From Myxococcus virescens (lineage in GTDB: Bacteria > Myxococcota > Myxococcia > Myxococcales > Myxococcaceae): a stretch of DNA of 64,000 nucleotides. Where the stretch lies: the NCBI RefSeq assembly GCF_900101905.1, contig NZ_FNAJ01000015.1, forward strand, positions 1 through 64,000. Direction: 5' to 3'. A model generated the notes under the pieces. It made no database searches, had not been told where the DNA came from, and worked only from the letters and a program-made list of their open reading frames with translations. Below, piece by piece: positions 26,583 through 35,865 of the stretch. The position numbers and the translations under genes are program-made. Every line of letters starts with the position of its first letter. The first letter of the stretch is position 1.

Positions 26583-26765
26583 TTCGCTACCCACTCGCGC
26601 CCCTCTCTTCCCTGCGCGCTTCCGGGTAGCCGACGCCGTCCTGCCCCCTGAAACAACGGAGAGGTCCACCAGGCTACGCGCCTGGGTGGAGAGCGCATTG
26701 CTACGGCTTCAGCTGTCCCGGCTTCGGATGGGGCAGTGTGGAGGGGGGTAGCCGACGTGACACCC

Positions 26766-28454
26766 ATGCATCGACGAAGAGGGGGCTGGCTCTTCCTTGC
26801 GGGCGCAAGTCTCGCCCTGCTGGTGACCAGCTGCACCGATGACGGCCCGATGGCTCGGGTCAAACCCGACGAGGAGGTGCCAGGAGTACCGGGTCCACCG
26901 GGGCAGCCCCCGGTGGCAGGCGAGTGCGAGAACGCGCCCCAGAATCCGCGACGCGTCACGCTTCACCGTCTCAACCGCGCGGAATACAACGCCACCGTGC
27001 GGGACCTGCTGGGAGACACCACCCAGCCGGCCCAGGACTTCCCTATCGACGACCACGGCTACGGCTTCGACAACATCGCCGACGTGCTCTCGCTGTCGCC
27101 GCTGTTGATGGAGAAGTACTCCGCCGCAGCGGAGCGGCTGGTGAATGACGCCTGGACGCGCGGCGTCTTCAACTCCTGCGCACTGGACCCGCTCAACCCT
27201 GCGCCGTGCGCGCACGAAATCCTCTCCAACTTCGCCCGCCGCGCCTGGCGCCGGCCGGTGCAGCAGGAAGAGGTCGACAAGCTGATGACCTTCGTCACCC
27301 TGGCGAGCCAGCACGCGGACCCGCCCGAGGTGGGCGTGAAGCTGGCCCTGCGCTCGGTGCTCGTCTCACCGCACTTCCTCTTCCGGGTGGAGAAGAACGC
27401 GCCGCCAGGGAGCACCGAACCGTACACGCTCGACAACTACGAGCTGGCCAGCAGGCTCTCCTACTTCCTGTGGAGCAGCATGCCGGACGACGCGCTGTTC
27501 GCCGCCGCCGAAGCAGGGAAGCTGAGCGACCCCGCGGAGGTGGAGGCCCAGGTGCGGCGCATGCTCGCGGACCCGAAGGCACGCGCGCTGGTGGAGAACT
27601 TCGCCGGCCAGTGGCTCTTCACCCGCGCGCTGGGCACCGCCGTGCCGGACGGCACGCTCTATGGCGCGTTCAACGAGGAGCTGCGCGCCGCCATGCGCAC
27701 GGAGACGGAGCTCTTCTTCGCGGAGTTCATCTCCAGCGACCTCAAGCTGAAGGACCTCATCGACGCGCCGTTCACCTACGTGAACGACCAGCTGGCCGCC
27801 CACTACGGCCTGCCATTGCCCGGCAGCCCCACGCACAAGCGCGTGGACCTCACGGGCCACCCGGAGCGCAGCGGCATCTTCGGCAAGGGTTCGCTGCTCA
27901 CCGTCACGTCCAACCCGGACCGCACCTCACCGGTGCAGCGCGGCGTCTGGGTGCTGGAGCAGCTGCTGTGCTCGGCGCCGCCGCCGCCGCCGCCAAACGT
28001 GGAGAACCTGCCGCCGCCCATCACGCCGGACATGACGATGAAGGAGCGCATGGCGCTCCACCGCAGCGCGCCGGCGTGCCAGGGCTGCCACCGGCTGATG
28101 GACCCGCTGGGGCTGGCGATGGAGAACTTCGACCCCATTGGCCGCTGGCGCCTCCAGGAGGTGAGCGGCGCGCCCGTGGACGCCACGGGTGACCTGCCCG
28201 ACGGCGCCATCCTCAACGGGGTGCGCGACATGCAGACCTACCTGAAGGAGGACCCGAAGCTGACCAACTGCATCACCGAGCACATGCTCACCTATGCCAC
28301 GGGCCGTGGCCTGGACGAGGCCGACCACTGCGCGGTGAAGGATGTCGCCGAAAAGGCCGAGGCCCGCGGTGGGCGGCTCGTCGACTACATCCTCAGCATC
28401 GTCTCGAGCAGCCACTTCACGCAGCGTGGCGCCGAGGAGGAGCAGACGCCATGA
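26766..28454 (+). CDS. DUF1592 family lipoprotein with c-type heme motif
   Basis: A 562-residue exported protein from the ATG at 26766 (lipobox LVTSC). Domains run in the order typical of planctomycete/myxobacterial proteins: DUF1587 (LHRLNRAEYNATVRDLLGD), DUF1595 (NFARRAWRRPVQQEEVDKL), DUF1592 (LASRLSYFLWSSMPDD), DUF1588 (FGKGSLLTVTSNPDRTSPVQ), and DUF1585 at the end. A CxxCH heme motif (APACQGCHRLMDPLG) shows it binds at least one heme covalently. It may oxidise a substrate or carry electrons. Its stop overlaps the DUF1552 start by ATGA. The pair is well known in these phyla, but the function is unknown. Confidence 0.9.
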   Translation: MHRRRGGWLFLAGASLALLVTSCTDDGPMARVKPDEEVPGVPGPPGQPPVAGECENAPQNPRRVTLHRLNRAEYNATVRDLLGDTTQPAQDFPIDDHGYGFDNIADVLSLSPLLMEKYSAAAERLVNDAWTRGVFNSCALDPLNPAPCAHEILSNFARRAWRRPVQQEEVDKLMTFVTLASQHADPPEVGVKLALRSVLVSPHFLFRVEKNAPPGSTEPYTLDNYELASRLSYFLWSSMPDDALFAAAEAGKLSDPAEVEAQVRRMLADPKARALVENFAGQWLFTRALGTAVPDGTLYGAFNEELRAAMRTETELFFAEFISSDLKLKDLIDAPFTYVNDQLAAHYGLPLPGSPTHKRVDLTGHPERSGIFGKGSLLTVTSNPDRTSPVQRGVWVLEQLLCSAPPPPPPNVENLPPPITPDMTMKERMALHRSAPACQGCHRLMDPLGLAMENFDPIGRWRLQEVSGAPVDATGDLPDGAILNGVRDMQTYLKEDPKLTNCITEHMLTYATGRGLDEADHCAVKDVAEKAEARGGRLVDYILSIVSSSHFTQRGAEEEQTP

Positions 28455-29791
28455 GCAAGAAATTCAGACTCTCGCGACGGACCGTCTTGCGGGGAACGGG
28501 GGCGCTGATGGCGCTGCCCCTGTTGGAGCAGATGCTTCCCAGCAAGGCACATGGCGCGCCGGGCACCGTGCCCCGCAGATTGGCCGTCTTCTACACGCCC
28601 AACGGCATCCACATGCAGAAGTGGACGCCCACGATAGAGGGCCCCGCGTGGGAGCTGACGCCCACGCTGGAGCCCCTGGCCGCGGTGAAGAACGACCTGC
28701 TGGTCCTCACCGGCCTGGCGAACAGGCCTGCCTTCCCGGATGGTGACGGGCACCATGCCGCTGCCACCGGCGCGTTCCTGTCCTGCGCCAAGGTGTACAA
28801 GACGGAGGGCACCAACATCCGCGTGGGCATCTCCATGGACCAGGTCATCGCCAACCACATGACGGCGACGCGGGCCACCCGCTATGGGTCCATGGAGCTG
28901 GGCATCGACGCGGGCCGCGGCATCGGAAACTGCGACTCCGGCTACGCGTGCCCGTATGCCAACAACATCGCGTGGGCGGGGCCTCGGACACCGGTGGCCA
29001 AGGAGACCAACGCGCAGGCCGCGTTCAACCGGCTCTTCGCGGGCGGCATCCCCGGAGAGACGCAGGCACAAATCGAGAAGCGGCGCGCTTACGGCAAGAG
29101 CATCATCGACGTCGTGCGCGATGACGCCACCGCGCTGAAGGGCCGGCTGGGCACCTCGGACCTGCAGAAGCTGGATGAGTACTTCACCAGCGTGCGGGAG
29201 TTGGAGAAGCGGGTGGAGGACGTGTCCGTCCCATCCATGACCTGCGCCACGGGAGCCGCTCCCATCGTGTCCGAGGACCCGACGGAGAAGACCAAGGCGA
29301 TGATGGACCTCATCATCCTCGCCTTCCAGTGTGACCTCACCCGGGTGGCCACCTTCATGCTGGCCAACGCGCGCGCCAACAAGGTCTACCCCTTCCTGGG
29401 GCTCAGCGGCGCACACCACACGTACTCGCACCACCAGAAGTCGCAGTCCAACTACAACGCGCTCGCCACCATCGACAAATGGGAGGTGACGCTCCTCCAG
29501 TACCTGCTGGAGCGCATGAAGTCGGTCATCGAGGCCAACGGCCTTTCGATGCTCGACAACTCGATGGTCTACTTCTCCAGCGAAATCGGCGACGGGGACT
29601 CTCACAACCACGTCAACCTGCCCATCATCCTGGCGGGCAGGGGCGGCGGCGCGCTCACCCCGGGCCGGCACATCGTCTACCAGGAGGACCCGCTGGCCAA
29701 CCTGTACATCTACCTGATGCAGGCCATGGGCGTGCCCAACATCACCACCTTCGGTGACGACGGGACGGGCCCGCTGCCGGGCCTTGTGTAA
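28451..29791 (+). CDS. DUF1552 family Tat-exported protein
   Basis: A 446-residue protein with a twin-arginine signal (KFRLSRRTVLRGTGALMAL). The mature part carries DUF1552 features: VFYTPNGIHMQKWTP near the N-terminus, HHAAATGAFLSC, and a C-terminal DNSMVYFSSEIGDGDSHNH stretch that recalls the alkaline-phosphatase/sulfatase superfamily. Tat export means it folds, possibly with metal, before export. It overlaps the DUF1592 gene by 4 bases and is its constant partner in myxobacteria and planctomycetes. Confidence 0.92.
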   Translation: MSKKFRLSRRTVLRGTGALMALPLLEQMLPSKAHGAPGTVPRRLAVFYTPNGIHMQKWTPTIEGPAWELTPTLEPLAAVKNDLLVLTGLANRPAFPDGDGHHAAATGAFLSCAKVYKTEGTNIRVGISMDQVIANHMTATRATRYGSMELGIDAGRGIGNCDSGYACPYANNIAWAGPRTPVAKETNAQAAFNRLFAGGIPGETQAQIEKRRAYGKSIIDVVRDDATALKGRLGTSDLQKLDEYFTSVRELEKRVEDVSVPSMTCATGAAPIVSEDPTEKTKAMMDLIILAFQCDLTRVATFMLANARANKVYPFLGLSGAHHTYSHHQKSQSNYNALATIDKWEVTLLQYLLERMKSVIEANGLSMLDNSMVYFSSEIGDGDSHNHVNLPIILAGRGGGALTPGRHIVYQEDPLANLYIYLMQAMGVPNITTFGDDGTGPLPGLV

Positions 29792-29904
29792 CCCCGGCGT
29801 TCCCGTGCGCGGCGGAGCATGTGAGCGGGCGGCCCACCGCGCGCAATGCCCCGCCGCGCACGCTTCACATGCATGAGCGGGCGTCCTGGCGCATCATCCC
29901 CCTC

Positions 29905-30546
29905 ATGCCTTCCTTCTCCCGCGTCTCCCGCTGGTCCGCCTTGCTCCTGCTGCCGCCGCTGCTCGGCTGCGGGAGCGGTGGCACCCAACAGGGGCGGCGA
30001 CAGAACGCCACCTCCCGGCAGGCGGTGGCCACAAGGCAGCCCGCCGCGTCCGCGAAGCCGAAGGAGCCACGCGCGGCCCTTCCCGATGCGAAGGACTTCT
30101 CCCGGGACATGGTGGCCGCGCACAACCTGGCGCGCTCCCGGGCCCAGCCCGCCCCCAAGCCCGCGCTGCCGCCGCTGGCCTGGTCCACCCAGGCCGAGCG
30201 CAAGGCCGCGTCCTGGGCGAAGGCCTGCAAGTTCGAGCACAACCCGGACCGGGGCGACTTCGGAGAGAACCTCGCCGCCGCCACGCCCGGCGCGTGGACC
30301 ACGTCCCAGGTGGTGAAGAGCTGGGCGGACGAAGCCGCTGACTACGACTACCGGCGCAACACCTGCCAGAAGGGCAAGGTGTGCGGGCACTACACGCAGG
30401 TGGTGTGGCGCAAAACGGCGGCCGTGGGGTGCGCCACGGTGATGTGCAACAAGAACTCACCGTTCGGCGCGAAGTTCCCTACCTGGCAGCTCTGGGTGTG
30501 CAACTACACGCCGCCGGGCAACTGGGTGGGTCAGCGGCCCTACTGA
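29905..30546 (+). CDS. CAP (SCP/PR1) domain lipoprotein, first of tandem pair
   Basis: A 213-residue protein. The start at 29905 gives a signal ending in LLGCGSGG; upstream in-frame starts exist (29869). The CAP domain is clear: MVAAHNLARSRAQ, CKFEHNPDRGDFGENLA, KVCGHYTQVVWRKT and the C-terminal VCNYTPPGNWVGQRPY. The His of the domain's cleft is present in both the AHN and GHYTQ motifs. Bacterial CAP proteins are secreted and their substrates unclear. It is close in sequence to the next gene, so the two come from a duplication. Confidence 0.88.
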   Translation: MPSFSRVSRWSALLLLPPLLGCGSGGTQQGRRQNATSRQAVATRQPAASAKPKEPRAALPDAKDFSRDMVAAHNLARSRAQPAPKPALPPLAWSTQAERKAASWAKACKFEHNPDRGDFGENLAAATPGAWTTSQVVKSWADEAADYDYRRNTCQKGKVCGHYTQVVWRKTAAVGCATVMCNKNSPFGAKFPTWQLWVCNYTPPGNWVGQRPY

Positions 30547-30636
30547 CCGCGCCCCACGGGGCCGGTGTGTCCCGGGTGCCGGACACTCACGCGGCGGGAG
30601 GTGACGGCCCTCCGCCTCGCGGCGGATAATCCCCCC

Positions 30637-31212
30637 ATGCTCCGCCCCACGCCCCGCCATCTTCGACCGCTTGGCCTGCTCATCCCCCTGCTCCTCACCG
30701 GCTGTGGCTCCGACACACCCGGAGAGGAGGACGGCGACACCGAGCCGCTGGTCATGACGCAGTTCGACCGCGACATGCTGGCCGCGCACAACGCCGCGCG
30801 GAGGAACGTGTCGCCCGCCGCCTCCCCCGCGTTGGAGGACCTGACGTGGGACGAGCAGGCGACGCGCACGGCGAAGGCCTACGCAGCGAAGTGCCAGTTC
30901 TCGCACAACCCGAATCGCGGCAACCTGGGGGAGAACCTCACCGCGGCATCGTCCAGCGCCATGGGCGCCCAGGGCGTGGTGCAGGGCTGGGTGGACGAGG
31001 CCGCCCACTACGACCACGCCGCCAACACCTGCGCGAGCGGCAAGGTCTGCGGCCACTACACCCAGGTGGTGTGGCGCAACACGCGGGCCCTGGGCTGCGC
31101 CGTCCAGGAGTGCACGACGAACTCGCCCTTCGGTTCCCAGTTCCCGAATTGGACGCTCTGGGTGTGCAACTACGCGCCGCCGGGCAACTACGTGGGCCAG
31201 CGCCCCTACTGA
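30637..31212 (+). CDS. CAP (SCP/PR1) domain lipoprotein, second of tandem pair
   Basis: A 191-residue protein with lipobox LLTGC. It has the same CAP blocks as the gene before it (MLAAHNAARRNVS, CQFSHNPNRGNLGENLT, KVCGHYTQVVWRNT, VCNYAPPGNYVGQRPY), but its linker after the signal is short and acidic (EEDGDTEP), not basic. Its last 7 bases overlap the end of the convergent dienelactone hydrolase gene. Confidence 0.88.
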   Translation: MLRPTPRHLRPLGLLIPLLLTGCGSDTPGEEDGDTEPLVMTQFDRDMLAAHNAARRNVSPAASPALEDLTWDEQATRTAKAYAAKCQFSHNPNRGNLGENLTAASSSAMGAQGVVQGWVDEAAHYDHAANTCASGKVCGHYTQVVWRNTRALGCAVQECTTNSPFGSQFPNWTLWVCNYAPPGNYVGQRPY

Positions 31213-32036
31213 CGCAGGTGCTGGTCCAGGAAGGCCGCCACCTGCTGCCAGGCACCCGCGGCGGCCTGCGCGTCGTAGCGCTCACTCGACGGGTTGGCGA
31301 AGGCGTGCTCCGCCTCGAACTCCAGGATGTAGTGCCGCACGCCCGCATCATCCAAGGCCTGCCGGAAGGCCTGCACCGTCTCCAGGGGGATGGACGGGTC
31401 CTTCGTGCCGAAGATGCCCAGCACCGGCGCGCGGATGGCGGCGAGCTCCCGCGCCTCCGTCACCGGGTTGCCGTAGTAGAGGACCGCCGCGTCCAGTTCC
31501 GGCATGGCCATGGCCGCGTGCAGGGACCAGCCGCCCCCGAAGCACCAGCCGATGGTGCCCGTGCGCGGCGCCTGCACCCGCGCGTCCTGCTGCAAGAAGG
31601 TGTGCGCGGCCGTCAGCATCGCCTGCGCGCGCGCCGGGTCCACGGCCTTCAGCAGCGCCAGCGCCTCATCCCGCGTGGTGGCCACCTTCCCGCCATACAG
31701 GTCCACCGCCAGCGCGGCGTAGCCCTCCGCGGCCAGCCGGTCCGTCCAGTGGCGGATGTGGTCATTGAGCCCCCACCACTCATGGATGACGATGACGGCG
31801 GGCAGCGGCCCCTGCGCGCCCTGGGGCAGGCTCAGGTAGGCCTTCGTGCCGGCCACCTCCACCTCCTGGCCCTTGAGCACTGGCGGCGCGTCCTCGCGGA
31901 GCGTGTGCAGCGCCTTGAACTCCGACTCGGAGACAGCGCCCGTGGCGGACGGCTCGCGGAGCACTTCCCGGGCGCGGCCCTGGACACAGGCGCTCAGCAG
32001 CAGCGCTCCCATCATCAACAGCAGGCCCTGGCGCAT
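31206..32036 (-). CDS. Dienelactone hydrolase family lipoprotein
   Basis: A 276-residue alpha/beta hydrolase. Signal with lipobox LLSAC. The catalytic Cys sits in GTIGWCFGGGWSL, the acid is probably Asp in FGTKDPSIP, and the His lies in FEAEHAFANPSS. The family's WWGLNDHIRHWTDRLAAEGY near the N-terminus is intact. It would cleave esters or lactones in the periplasm. A GGAGG site precedes the ATG at 32036. Confidence 0.88.
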   Translation of the reverse strand: MRQGLLLMMGALLLSACVQGRAREVLREPSATGAVSESEFKALHTLREDAPPVLKGQEVEVAGTKAYLSLPQGAQGPLPAVIVIHEWWGLNDHIRHWTDRLAAEGYAALAVDLYGGKVATTRDEALALLKAVDPARAQAMLTAAHTFLQQDARVQAPRTGTIGWCFGGGWSLHAAMAMPELDAAVLYYGNPVTEARELAAIRAPVLGIFGTKDPSIPLETVQAFRQALDDAGVRHYILEFEAEHAFANPSSERYDAQAAAGAWQQVAAFLDQHLRQ

Positions 32037-32205
32037 GATGTGTCGACCTCCGTGGGTTGGCCCGTCCCCGAGGCGGAGACGCTGGCGGCTGTTGGACTAC
32101 CCCGAGGCAGCGCCCCTCCGCCACTCCGGTGCCCGCGAACGCGAAGAGGGCTGGGAGGGAAGAATCCCCCGCCAGCCCCCTGGGCGTCCTGCGTGAAGAC
32201 GGTGA

Positions 32206-32985
32206 CTACTTCTTCTCGGCCGCGGAGGGCTTGCCCGCCGGCGGCGTGCCGCCCATGGCCGGCATCTCCGGCGGCTTGACGATCTCCAGCAGCTCCACCT
32301 CGAACACCAGGGCGGCCCCGCCCGGGATGTTCGGCGGCGCGCCGCGGTCACCGTAGGCGATGTCGGACGGGCACACGAGCTTGGCCTTGCCGCCCACTTT
32401 CATCTTCTGCACGCCCTCGGTCCAGCACTTGATGACACCCTGGAGCGGGAACTGCGTGGGCTCGCCACGCTTGTGCGAGCTGTCGAACTCGGTGCCGTCC
32501 GGCAGCGTGCCACGGTAGTGCACCTTCACGATGTCCGACGCCTGGGGCGACGCGCCCGTACCGGCGGTCAGCTCCTTGTAGATGAGGCCGGACTCCGTCT
32601 TCTGGGCGCCCTCTTCCTTCGAGGCCGTCTCCAGGAATGCCTTCGCCTTCTCCTTCTCAGCCTCCGCCTTGCGGGTGCTGCGCGCGCGCGCCAGCTCCTG
32701 CAGCTTCGGGCCGTACGTCTCCAGCTCCACCGCGGGCTTCTCGCCCTTCACCTGCGCGGAGATGCCCGCCTTGACGTACTCCAGCTCCTCGGGAGTCATG
32801 TCGAACACGCTCACGCTGCGGCCAATGGACAGGCCGAGCGCGTACAGCGTCTTCTGGTCCTCCGTCTGCGGATTCGCGCTCGCGCCGGGCGCCGTCGCCG
32901 TCGCCGCCGGCGTCGAATCCGTCTTGCCCTGCTGCTGGCAGCCCGCCAGCACCAGCATTCCCGCGACCAGCCACGTCTTCTGCAT
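32206..32985 (-). CDS. FKBP-type peptidyl-prolyl isomerase, Mip-like lipoprotein
   Basis: A 259-residue lipoprotein (lipobox LAGC). The N-terminal FKBP_N dimerisation part covers residues about 40-125 (KTLYALGLSIGRSVSVFD). The C-terminal FKBP domain has GLIYKELTAGTG, VKVHYRGTLPDGTEFDSS and AYGDRGAPPNIPGGAALVFE. It folds periplasmic or surface proteins by prolyl isomerisation. A Gly/Pro-rich tail follows the domain. AGGAAGGG precedes the ATG. Confidence 0.92.
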   Translation of the reverse strand: MQKTWLVAGMLVLAGCQQQGKTDSTPAATATAPGASANPQTEDQKTLYALGLSIGRSVSVFDMTPEELEYVKAGISAQVKGEKPAVELETYGPKLQELARARSTRKAEAEKEKAKAFLETASKEEGAQKTESGLIYKELTAGTGASPQASDIVKVHYRGTLPDGTEFDSSHKRGEPTQFPLQGVIKCWTEGVQKMKVGGKAKLVCPSDIAYGDRGAPPNIPGGAALVFEVELLEIVKPPEMPAMGGTPPAGKPSAAEKK

Positions 32986-33173
32986 GTCGTTGCCCTTCCT
33001 TGCTTTTTAGAGCGGCAGTGAGACATCGCCGCAGTCAGTTCTGAGGGGCGACTTACTACAGAAATGGCCTGACTTCCGGTTCGACGGCACCCCAGAAGCG
33101 TCCCCGTTCCTGAGCGACACCCCGCCCGCCCCCAGGGCGACCTCGTGTCCTCTCCAGGAGGTGGGGTTTTTCA

Positions 33174-34115
33174 TTACCCCTTCCCCCCGGCGTCAGCCTC
33201 GCCCGCCTCCAGGTAGCCCAGCAGCGGCGCCAGCACGGGCGCGACGCGCTTGTAGGCCGCGGTGTCGGCGGGCACGGTGCGCAGCACGCGGGCCAGCCGC
33301 TGCCGCCGACCGGGCGCTTCCACTTCCGAGGCCACCGGGGCCACGTAGGTGTGGATGGTGAAGAGAATGGCGCGCGTGCGGGGCAGCCGGGTGAGCGTCT
33401 GACGCTCCAGGCGGAGGAAGCAACGCTCGCCCGCATTGTCCGGGGTGATGCCGTCGAACAAGTGCCGCCACTCCGGCAGCGTGCGCGGCTCCAGGTCCAG
33501 CCGCTCCGTGACGCTGATGGCCCAGTTGCAGCGCGTGACGGGGCGCCCGGGCTTCAGGCCCTCCATCAACTTCAGCGTGGAGGGCCCCAGCTTCGCGTTG
33601 AACTGGGGCACCGGCTCGTGGACGGCCAGCAGCGACCGGCCCAGTTTGTCCCCCAAGCACCACCCGGAAGGGAAACACAACTGGCCCGCCACCAGCGGGA
33701 ACCCCTCATGCGTGCCGTCCAGCAGCAGCAGGTCCTCCTGAACCTGCCGGCCAAACCAGTCCAGCGGCGCCAGCGGCAGGCTCGCCGCGTCCCCCGGCGT
33801 GAAGTGCGTCCGCGTGCCCAGCAGGCGGTTGTGCCAGCACCAGCGCGTGCCCTCCACCTCCAGCGAGAAGTGCTCCGGCGATTGACGCGCCATGGCAGGC
33901 AGCAGCACCGTCAACGTCTCCCATTGAAGCTCCTCTGTTCCGGGCCCTCCCTGGAAGCGCTCGGCGTGCCCCGCCGTCAGCAGCGCCACCTTCAATGCCA
34001 CTTCGTCCGCATAGCGCGGCGCGTCTACTTCAATGAGTGTCTCTTCAGGCCTCAGCGCACGCACGCCCAGCGACATTGAAAAGACATCCTGCTCGAAGGG
34101 GAAGTAAGGCAGCAC
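33174..34115 (-). CDS. DUF3445 heme-dependent oxidative N-demethylase-like protein
   Basis: A 313-residue protein from a GTG at 34115 with AGAGG upstream; an ATG at 34076 is the alternative. The DUF3445 family look is clear: SMSLGVRALRPEETLIEVD at the N-terminus, LLLLDGTHEGFPLVAGQLCF and PSGWCLGDKLGRSLLAVHEP centrally, then NWAISVTERLDLEP. Characterised relatives are heme enzymes that demethylate dimethylamine-type substrates. The central Cys/Trp motif is the most conserved part. No operon partner; function in this organism is unknown. Confidence 0.8.
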   Translation of the reverse strand: MLPYFPFEQDVFSMSLGVRALRPEETLIEVDAPRYADEVALKVALLTAGHAERFQGGPGTEELQWETLTVLLPAMARQSPEHFSLEVEGTRWCWHNRLLGTRTHFTPGDAASLPLAPLDWFGRQVQEDLLLLDGTHEGFPLVAGQLCFPSGWCLGDKLGRSLLAVHEPVPQFNAKLGPSTLKLMEGLKPGRPVTRCNWAISVTERLDLEPRTLPEWRHLFDGITPDNAGERCFLRLERQTLTRLPRTRAILFTIHTYVAPVASEVEAPGRRQRLARVLRTVPADTAAYKRVAPVLAPLLGYLEAGEADAGGKG

Positions 34116-34314
34116 CGCGTCGACCTCTCATGAAGGATTGGAGCAATTTATCAATCGCGTTGCAGAACGCATCGCGTCACGGAAGGGTGGCTGTTTTTCG
34201 ATGTCTCACCCTTGAGGTTGTTCATCTTCACGGGGAGGATTCGCATTCCGGGCCGCGCCCTGGAGCCTCGTGCTCAGCAGCCAGAAGGCGCAGCACTTCC
34301 ACAGGAGATACCTG

Positions 34315-35859
34315 ATGCATCCTCTGCCGCCGTCGCGCGCGCCCCGTGCCGTGCTTCTTGCCCTCGTGGGACTGATGGTCCTTCCCGCCTGTTCGGATGA
34401 CGGCGATGACCGTCCGGACGCGGGCCAGCCGGACTCTGGCGTGCCCGCGGACGCAGGCAGCGACGCAGGCAGTGACGCGGGCAGTGACGCGGGCACCCCG
34501 GACGCCGGCGGCTCCATGGCCTGGCCGCAGGAGTTCTCCTGCGAAGGCAAGGAGCAGACCGAGCTGACGTTCAATCCGGGCCAGGAGCAGGACCTCCAGG
34601 ACGCGGTGAACGCGCTGGACGACTGCACCACCCTCCACCTGGGCGCGGGCACCTTCCAGTTCGACAACGCCATCACCATCCGCGCCAACGGCATCACCGT
34701 CAAGGGCGCGGGCAAGGGCGCCCAGGGCGAGGCCACCGGCGGCGAGTCCAGCACCGTGCTGGACTTCACGCACGCGGCGGCGAACACCAACGGCTTCGAC
34801 GTGGTGAGCAAGCTCTTCACGGTGAGCGACCTGGCCGTCTGGAACGCGAAGAAGGATGGCCTGCGCATCGAGTCCTCCGTCAACGTGAACATCCAGCGCC
34901 TCCGCACCGAGTGGGCCCAGGAGAACCAGGAGAGCAACGGCAAGTACGGCATCTACCCCGTGAAATCATCGTACGTCCTCGTCGAGGACTGTGAGGCGTA
35001 CAACGCCGCCGACGCGGGTATCTACGTCGGTCAGACGCAGCACACCATCGTCCGGCGGAACGTGGCGAAGAAGAACGTGGCGGGCATCGAAATCGAGAAC
35101 ACGAAGTACGCCCACGTCACGCACAACGTCGCCGAGGACAACACCACGGGCCTGGTCGTGTTCGACCTGCCGGGCAACCCCATCCGGGGCACGGACATCT
35201 ACGTCGCCCACAACACCATCACCGGGAACAACCGCCCCAACTTCGCCTCCGTGGAGGCCAGCAGCAGCACCGTGTCCCAGGTCCCGGCCGGCACCGGCAC
35301 CTTCATCCTGGCCTCCCGCCGGGTGGAGATGGAGCGCAACACGTGGGGCAACAACAACACGGTGGACATCGCCATCCTCAGCGGTCTGGCCATTGAGCCC
35401 GACCCCGTCCAGTGGGCGGCCGGCTTCTTCAACTTCCCCAGCCAGGACATCTCCATCCACGACAACACCTTCACCGGTGGCAGCGGCCAAATGGTGGACA
35501 ACGGCACGCCGGACCCGGAGCGCCGTCCGCTGGGCGCGCTGGTGGGCGCCGTCTACCAGTACGGCGCCGCGGCCCACGGCGTGACGGGCGTGGAGCACGT
35601 GCTGTGGGACGGCCTCGACCCGGCGCCTCGCGATGAGAGCCTGGCCAACCCCATCAACATCTGCTTCACCCGCAACACGCTGCCGGAGGGCACGCAGGCC
35701 TCGGTGGTGGACTTCGACCTGCAGGCCGTCGGTGGCCACCTCTCGGCGGGCCCCACCCCCGAAAACGCGGCCGCCGCCTGGGGAGAGACGCGCCGCTATG
35801 CCCAGGGCGCCGAGCCCTACAACTGTTCGGGCTTCACCCCGGCCCTGACCATCCGCTGA
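34315..35859 (+). CDS. Parallel beta-helix lipoprotein (SO2931-like partner of a diheme cytochrome)
   Basis: A 514-residue lipoprotein. AGGAG precedes the ATG at 34315, and the lipobox is LPACS. A tandem Asp-Ala-Gly-Ser linker (residues about 35-62) is encoded by 12-base DNA repeats near 34456-34500. The rest is a right-handed beta-helix with PbH1 repeats, e.g. VEDCEAYNAADAGIYVG, VRRNVAKKNVAGIEIENTKY and VTHNVAEDNTTGLVVFD. In other bacteria this protein type is paired with an SO2930-like diheme cytochrome, and that gene follows after 6 bases. The substrate is unknown. Confidence 0.85.
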   Translation: MHPLPPSRAPRAVLLALVGLMVLPACSDDGDDRPDAGQPDSGVPADAGSDAGSDAGSDAGTPDAGGSMAWPQEFSCEGKEQTELTFNPGQEQDLQDAVNALDDCTTLHLGAGTFQFDNAITIRANGITVKGAGKGAQGEATGGESSTVLDFTHAAANTNGFDVVSKLFTVSDLAVWNAKKDGLRIESSVNVNIQRLRTEWAQENQESNGKYGIYPVKSSYVLVEDCEAYNAADAGIYVGQTQHTIVRRNVAKKNVAGIEIENTKYAHVTHNVAEDNTTGLVVFDLPGNPIRGTDIYVAHNTITGNNRPNFASVEASSSTVSQVPAGTGTFILASRRVEMERNTWGNNNTVDIAILSGLAIEPDPVQWAAGFFNFPSQDISIHDNTFTGGSGQMVDNGTPDPERRPLGALVGAVYQYGAAAHGVTGVEHVLWDGLDPAPRDESLANPINICFTRNTLPEGTQASVVDFDLQAVGGHLSAGPTPENAAAAWGETRRYAQGAEPYNCSGFTPALTIR

Positions 35860-35865
35860 GACATC

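Noticed and set aside
33095-33175. GAGGTGGGGTTTTT with an upstream CCCC/ACCTC that could pair, as a plus-strand terminator
   Set aside because: No plus-strand gene ends before it, the stem is interrupted, and on the minus strand it lies downstream of the DUF3445 gene with A-run, not T-run.
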